A program made the position numbers and the translations under genes. Positions 22,924-26,094 of a DNA stretch of 26,094 bases are shown here, piece after piece. Positions within the stretch are counted from its first letter, which is position 1. Each line of letters starts with the position of its first letter. The notes below the pieces were generated by a model. That model was not told the origin of the DNA. It did no database searches and saw only the letters and a program-made list of their open reading frames with translations. Source of the DNA: JAYVYM01 sp046593925. GTDB lineage: Bacteria; Actinomycetota; Actinomycetes; Mycobacteriales; SCTD01. Where the stretch lies: positions 1-26,094 of the forward strand of contig JBKJQN010000081.1 in the NCBI GenBank assembly GCA_046593925.1, read 5' to 3'.

Positions 22924-23413
22924 GCATCCCCTTGGCGTTGCGACCCATCGCGTTGCGGATCTCCTTGGCGGCGTCCCGCTCGGCAAGCACCTGGCGCTTG
23001 TCGTGCGCCTTGCGCCCGCGGGCGAGTGCGATCTCGACCTTGGCGCGGCCGTCCTTGAAGTACAGGCTCAGCGGCACCAGCGCGGTGCCGCTCTCCTTCG
23101 TCTTGCCGACCAGCCGGACGATCTCCGCCTTGTGCAGCAGGAGCTTGCGGACCCGCCGCGGCGAGTGGTTGTTCCAGGTGCCCTCGGTGTACTCCGGGAT
23201 GTGCACCCCGAGCAACCAGGCCTCGCCGCCGCGGATATCTGCGTAGCCGTCGACGAGCGACGCGCGGCCGAGCCGTAGCGACTTGACCTCGGTGCCGGTG
23301 AGGACCAGGCCGGCCTCGAAGGTGTCCTCGATCGTGTAGTCGTGCCGCGCCTTCTTGTTCTGCGCGACGAGCTTGGTAGGGGCGCCCTTGGTCCCGTGCT
23401 CCGGCCCCTTCAC
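22898..23413 (-). CDS. smpB: SsrA-binding protein SmpB
   Basis: tmRNA-binding protein of 171 residues, required for trans-translation. LVAQNKKARHDYTIEDTFEAG at about 15-35, LTGTEVKSLRLGRASL, the DGYADIRGGEAWL strand and PRRVRKLLLHKAEI are the conserved barrel. YFKDGRAKVEIALARGRKAHDKR follows, then a basic C-terminal tail that enters the mRNA channel. It is slightly longer than average because of the N-terminal KGPEHGTKGAPTK. The GTG start has no ribosome site but lies 6 nt after a TAGGCT box, so it may have its own leaderless promoter in addition to ftsEX read-through (24-nt gap). ssrA lies two genes downstream. Confidence 0.95.
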   Translation of the reverse strand: MKGPEHGTKGAPTKLVAQNKKARHDYTIEDTFEAGLVLTGTEVKSLRLGRASLVDGYADIRGGEAWLLGVHIPEYTEGTWNNHSPRRVRKLLLHKAEIVRLVGKTKESGTALVPLSLYFKDGRAKVEIALARGRKAHDKRQVLAERDAAKEIRNAMGRNAKGMRAERRRSR

Positions 23414-23419
23414 CCGACC

Positions 23420-23425
23420 AGCCTA
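23420..23425 (-). promoter_or_regulatory. Candidate -10 box (TAGGCT) for smpB
   Basis: TAGGCT on the minus strand ends 6 nt before the smpB GTG, inside the 24-nt ftsX-smpB gap. Hexamer and spacing are identical to those before the GT-C-like gene at 5825. No ribosome site is present. Confidence 0.4.
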
Positions 23426-23437
23426 CGGGCCGACGGC

Positions 23438-24319
23438 TCAGACCTTCAGGTAGCGCTGCAGGCTGACCAGGGAGGCTAAGCCGCTGATGACGACGCCGAG
23501 CAGCAGCAGCTTCCACGACTCCCCCCAGATGTCGTGGTTGCTGATGGAGGGGACCACACCGCTGCGGAACAGCCCGCCGAGGCTGCGGTCGAGCACGAAG
23601 GTCTTGCCCAGGAACAGCAGCCCGACGGCGAGGCCGGCACCGACCACCCCGGCGACCATCCCCTCGATGAGGAATGGCAGCTGGATGTACAGCCTGGTCG
23701 CTCCCACCAGGCGCATGACGCCGGTCTCGCGGCGCCGCGAGAACGCGGCGACCCGCACGGTGTTGCCGATCAGCAGGGTCGCCGCGATCAGCTGCACGAG
23801 CGCCGTCCCGAAAGCGGCGTTGCGCAGTCCGTCGAGCACCGAGAACAAGTCGATAAGGAACTTGCGGTAGTCGACGACCTGCCCTACCCCGGGCAGATCC
23901 TTCACCGCGCTCGCCACGACGTCGTACTGCTTGGGGTCGGAGAGCTTGACCCGGTAGGACTCCGGGAGTGCCTCCTGGGTGACGTTCGCGATCAGGTCGG
24001 GCTGGTCCCTGAACTGCAGCTGGAAGCGCCGGTAGGCCTCAGCCTTGCTCTCGTAGACGACGTTCTGCACCAGCGGCAGCCGATCCAGAGCCTGGGCGAT
24101 CTCCTGGCGCTGCGGGTCGGTGACGTTCTCGTCCAGGAAGATCGAGATCTCGATCTGGGTGTAGAAGATCTGGCGGAGCTCGCCAACCGTCTGCCGGACC
24201 AGCAGGGCGGTGCCGACAAACGCCAGCGAGATGGCGACGGTGACGACGGCCGCGACGGACATGACCAGGTTGCGGCGCAGGCCGAGGACGGCTTCGCTCG
24301 CGACAGTACGGACGCGCAT
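23438..24319 (-). CDS. ftsX: Cell-division protein FtsX
   Basis: Membrane subunit of the FtsEX complex, 293 residues. It couples ATP hydrolysis by FtsE to activation of peptidoglycan hydrolases at the septum. An N-terminal cytoplasmic segment is followed by membrane helix 1 (MSVAAVVTVAISLAFVGTALLV, about 20-41). A large external domain of about 130 residues follows, including IEISIFLDENVTDPQRQEI and YVESKAEAYRRF-like sequence. Three further helices end in LLLLGVVISGLASLVSLQRYL. The cytoplasmic RRRETGVMRLVGAT loop contacts FtsE. The start has an AGGAAGAG site. The gap to ftsE is 60 nt. The M23-type peptidase gene often found next to ftsX in actinobacteria is absent. Confidence 0.95.
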   Translation of the reverse strand: MRVRTVASEAVLGLRRNLVMSVAAVVTVAISLAFVGTALLVRQTVGELRQIFYTQIEISIFLDENVTDPQRQEIAQALDRLPLVQNVVYESKAEAYRRFQLQFRDQPDLIANVTQEALPESYRVKLSDPKQYDVVASAVKDLPGVGQVVDYRKFLIDLFSVLDGLRNAAFGTALVQLIAATLLIGNTVRVAAFSRRRETGVMRLVGATRLYIQLPFLIEGMVAGVVGAGLAVGLLFLGKTFVLDRSLGGLFRSGVVPSISNHDIWGESWKLLLLGVVISGLASLVSLQRYLKV

Positions 24320-24379
24320 GAGGGTCTCTTCCTGCCGACTGCGGGTGGCCGGACGCCGGTACGGGCGCCGTGGGTGCGC

Positions 24380-25069
24380 TCAGGCGCCGTAGCCGTAGAC
24401 GCCGCGGGACTGGTCGCGCACCACCCGTCCCTCGGACAGCTCGACGACCCGCCGGCGCATCGAGTCGACAATGGCGGCGTCATGCGTCGCCATCACGACG
24501 GTGGTCCCGGTGCGGTTGATCCGGTCCAGCAGCTTCATGATCCCCACGCTGGTGCCAGGGTCGAGGTTGCCGGTCGGCTCGTCCGCGATCAGGATCATGG
24601 GACGGTTGGCGAAGGCGCGGGCGACGGCGACCCGCTGCTGCTCGCCGCCGGACAGCTCGTCGGGCATCCGGTCGCCCTTGCCCTCCAGCCCGACGAGCTC
24701 CAGTACCTCTGGGACGATGCGGTCGACCTGGTGCTTGGGCTTGCCGATCACCTCGAGCGCGAACGCGACGTTCTGCGTGACGTTCTTGTTCGGCAGCAGC
24801 CGGAAGTCCTGGAACACGCAGCCGATCGAGCGGCGCAGCGCAGGCACCTTCCACTGCGACAACCGGGTGAGGTCCTTGCCGGCGACGTGCACCTTGCCCG
24901 CCGTCGGGGCCTCTTCTTTGAGCATCAGCCGCAGGCAGGTCGACTTTCCCGAGCCCGATGAGCCCACCAGGAAGACGAACTCACCCTTGTCGATGTCGAC
25001 GTCGACGTCGTCCAGAGCGGGCCGCGTACCCCGGGGGTAGCTCTTGCTCACATGCTCGAGACGGATCAC
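24380..25069 (-). CDS. ftsE: Cell-division ATP-binding protein FtsE
   Basis: ABC ATPase of 229 residues that partners FtsX. Walker A GSSGSGKS is at 36-43, the Q-loop in FQDFRLLPN at about 86-94, signature LSGGE at 139-143, Walker B ILIADEP at 159-165 and the switch His in ATHDAAIVD. KNVTQNVAFALEVIGK is typical of FtsE. I chose the GTG at 25069 because the ABC fold starts directly (VIRLEHVSKSYPRG). The open frame upstream is unlike any ABC protein, and a TACACT box ends 8 nt before this GTG with no ribosome site, which suggests a leaderless message. Confidence 0.95.
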   Translation of the reverse strand: MIRLEHVSKSYPRGTRPALDDVDVDIDKGEFVFLVGSSGSGKSTCLRLMLKEEAPTAGKVHVAGKDLTRLSQWKVPALRRSIGCVFQDFRLLPNKNVTQNVAFALEVIGKPKHQVDRIVPEVLELVGLEGKGDRMPDELSGGEQQRVAVARAFANRPMILIADEPTGNLDPGTSVGIMKLLDRINRTGTTVVMATHDAAIVDSMRRRVVELSEGRVVRDQSRGVYGYGA

Positions 25070-25077
25070 GGGACCGA

Positions 25078-25083
25078 AGTGTA
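25078..25083 (-). promoter_or_regulatory. Candidate -10 box (TACACT) for ftsEX
   Basis: TACACT on the minus strand ends 8 nt before the ftsE GTG; no Shine-Dalgarno sequence is present. It would start transcription of ftsE-ftsX and probably on into smpB. Confidence 0.4.
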
Positions 25084-25146
25084 GGCCGACAGGCACCGGG
25101 GCCGGCGGTGCGACACGATGGGTGCCGGACGGGGACGGGAGCGGGG

Positions 25147-25323
25147 ATGGGCGTGGACGACCTCGTATGTGCTGCCTGCGGCGGCCGGGTCGGTGACGCG
25201 CGCTGCGCCACGTGCCGCGCCGCTCTCGCCCACCTGCGCGCCCAGCGCCATCCACTGCCCGCGGCGGCGTTCCTCCTGCTGACTCTGCTGATGCTCCTGG
25301 TGATCCTTGCGCTGTCGCGCTAG
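25147..25323 (+). CDS. Zinc-ribbon tail-anchored membrane mini-protein, 58 aa
   Basis: Small protein with two CxxC knuckles, CAAC (about 8-11) and CATC (about 20-23), that could bind one zinc ion. A basic linker (RAQRH) and a single C-terminal hydrophobic helix (AAAFLLLTLLMLLVILAL) follow. The zinc knuckle would face the cytoplasm. The ATG follows GGGAG by 6 nt. It is encoded between prfB and ftsE but on the opposite strand. Its TAG stop shares the palindrome CTAG with the prfB stop, so the two genes overlap tail to tail by 4 nt. No family name recognised. Confidence 0.75.
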   Translation: MGVDDLVCAACGGRVGDARCATCRAALAHLRAQRHPLPAAAFLLLTLLMLLVILALSR

Positions 25324-26094
25324 AGCGCCACGGGCGGCGCGTCGGCCTGCTCTCGACGCCACCGTATCGCCGCCTCGATGAAGTCGTCGATCTCGCCGTC
25401 GAGCACCGGGCCGGTCGCGCCGGACTCCATCCCGGTCCGCAGGTCCTTCACCATCTGGTACGGCTGCAGCACGTAGTTGCGGATCTGCGAGCCGAACGCC
25501 ACGTCGGCCTTGGCCCCGCGGATGTCGTTCATGGCCGCGAGCTCCTCCTGGCGTTTCAGCTCGAGCAGCTTGGTGGCGAGCACGATCATCGCCGTCGCGC
25601 GGTTCTGGATCTGGCTGCGCTCGTTCTGGCAGCTGACGACGATCCCGGTCGGCAGGTGCGTGATCCGTACCGCCGAGTCGGTGGTGTTGACGCCCTGGCC
25701 ACCGGGCCCGGAGGAGCGGAAGACGTCGACCCGGATCTCCTTCTCGTCGACCTCCACGGCGTCGGTGTTGGCGACGACGGGGGTGACGTCGAGCGCGGCG
25801 AAGCTGGTCTGACGGCGGGCCTGGTTGTCGAACGGGCTGATCCGGACCAGCCGGTGGACGCCGTGCTCGCCGGCGAGCGTGCCGTAGGCGTACGGCGACT
25901 TCACCTGGAACACCACGCTCTTCACGCCGGCCTCCTCGGCCTCCTGCCACTCGAGGACATCGACCGGGTAGCCCTTGCGCTCGGCCCAGCGGGCGTACAT
26001 CCGCCAGAGCATCATCGCCCAGTCCTGGCTGTCGACGCCGCCGGCACCGGGGGTGATCTGCACGAGCGCGTGCCGCAGGTCGTACTCGCCCGAC
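25320..26094 (-). CDS. prfB: Peptide chain release factor 2 (5' end outside window)
   Basis: Class I release factor that recognises UAA and UGA stop codons. The window holds about the C-terminal 258 residues; the frame is open to the right edge, so the true start and the N-terminal domain 1 are missing. The codon-recognition tripeptide SPF is seen in VRISPFDNQARRQTSF, which marks RF2 rather than RF1 (PxT). The catalytic GGQ lies in RSSGPGGQGVNTTDSAVRITH and is followed by VSCQNERSQIQNR. Any programmed frameshift site, present in some prfB genes near codon 25, would lie beyond the window. Gene order prfB-ftsE-ftsX-smpB is usual in actinobacteria. Confidence 0.97.
   Translation of the reverse strand, partial: SGEYDLRHALVQITPGAGGVDSQDWAMMLWRMYARWAERKGYPVDVLEWQEAEEAGVKSVVFQVKSPYAYGTLAGEHGVHRLVRISPFDNQARRQTSFAALDVTPVVANTDAVEVDEKEIRVDVFRSSGPGGQGVNTTDSAVRITHLPTGIVVSCQNERSQIQNRATAMIVLATKLLELKRQEELAAMNDIRGAKADVAFGSQIRNYVLQPYQMVKDLRTGMESGATGPVLDGEIDDFIEAAIRWRREQADAPPVAL

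Noticed and set aside
25070..25255. Upstream extension of FtsE
   Set aside because: It overlaps the small zinc-ribbon gene on the other strand and does not resemble an ABC protein; GTG 25069 begins the fold.

Overview
The window is GC-rich DNA with strong G/C preference at third codon positions, frequent GTG starts and many 1-4 nt gene overlaps. Its contents (clpS-DUF2017-mec-cysO-cysM, prfB-ftsE-ftsX-smpB-ssrA, DUF3618 and DUF427 proteins, FprA-type reductase) point to a chromosomal segment of an actinomycete. No phage, insertion sequence, CRISPR array or plasmid function was seen. I cannot name the genus from the sequence alone.

Layout, left to right. (1) 1-2658: an FprA-type ferredoxin-NADP reductase cut by the left edge, a DUF3618/DUF427 pair, a Bcp peroxiredoxin and a tRNA-Leu(UAG). 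(2) 2659-3115: a gene-free stretch holding a nested inverted repeat. (3) 3116-6561: a small sugar cluster with UDP-glucuronate decarboxylase, a polytopic GT-C-like membrane protein and a family 2 glycosyltransferase. (4) 12802-6565, all on the minus strand: acyl-CoA synthetase, clpS, DUF2017, mec, cysO, cysM, an MBL-fold hydrolase (Rv1339 type), rph and rdgB. This is the M. tuberculosis Rv1331-Rv1341 block with the rhomboid and murI genes missing. It joins N-degron recognition, CysO-dependent cysteine synthesis, cyclic nucleotide or RNA-type hydrolysis, tRNA 3' trimming and nucleotide-pool cleaning. (5) 12853-13418: two coupled small plus-strand ORFs. (6) 17913-13425, minus strand: a WXG100-like membrane protein, a FadD-type ligase and an amidase, tightly packed. 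(7) 18151-20867: a secreted S33-type peptidase and an Old Yellow Enzyme, convergent on a strong hairpin. (8) 20998-26094: tmRNA, NYN nuclease, amidohydrolase, SmpB, FtsX, FtsE and RF2 (cut by the right edge) on the minus strand, with a zinc-ribbon membrane mini-protein on the plus strand.

How the parts act together: region 4 contains a complete CysO/CysM/Mec module, in which sulfur carried on the CysO C-terminus is transferred to O-phosphoserine by CysM and cysteine is released by Mec. Region 8 contains both halves of trans-translation (SmpB and tmRNA) next to release factor 2 and the FtsEX divisome switch. A NYN nuclease and an amidohydrolase are inserted between smpB and ssrA.

Most of the window is ordinary core genome. 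The points most worth a second look are: two tandem-repeat arrays that each duplicate the stop codon of the upstream gene (rph/rdgB and smpB/amidohydrolase), the nested inverted repeat at 2867-2944, the extra Ala-Arg after the CysO diglycine, the WXG100-like protein translationally coupled to a CoA ligase, the NYN nuclease beside ssrA, and a recurring TAnnnT box 6-8 nt before start codons that implies leaderless transcripts. I did not find a convincing wholly new system.
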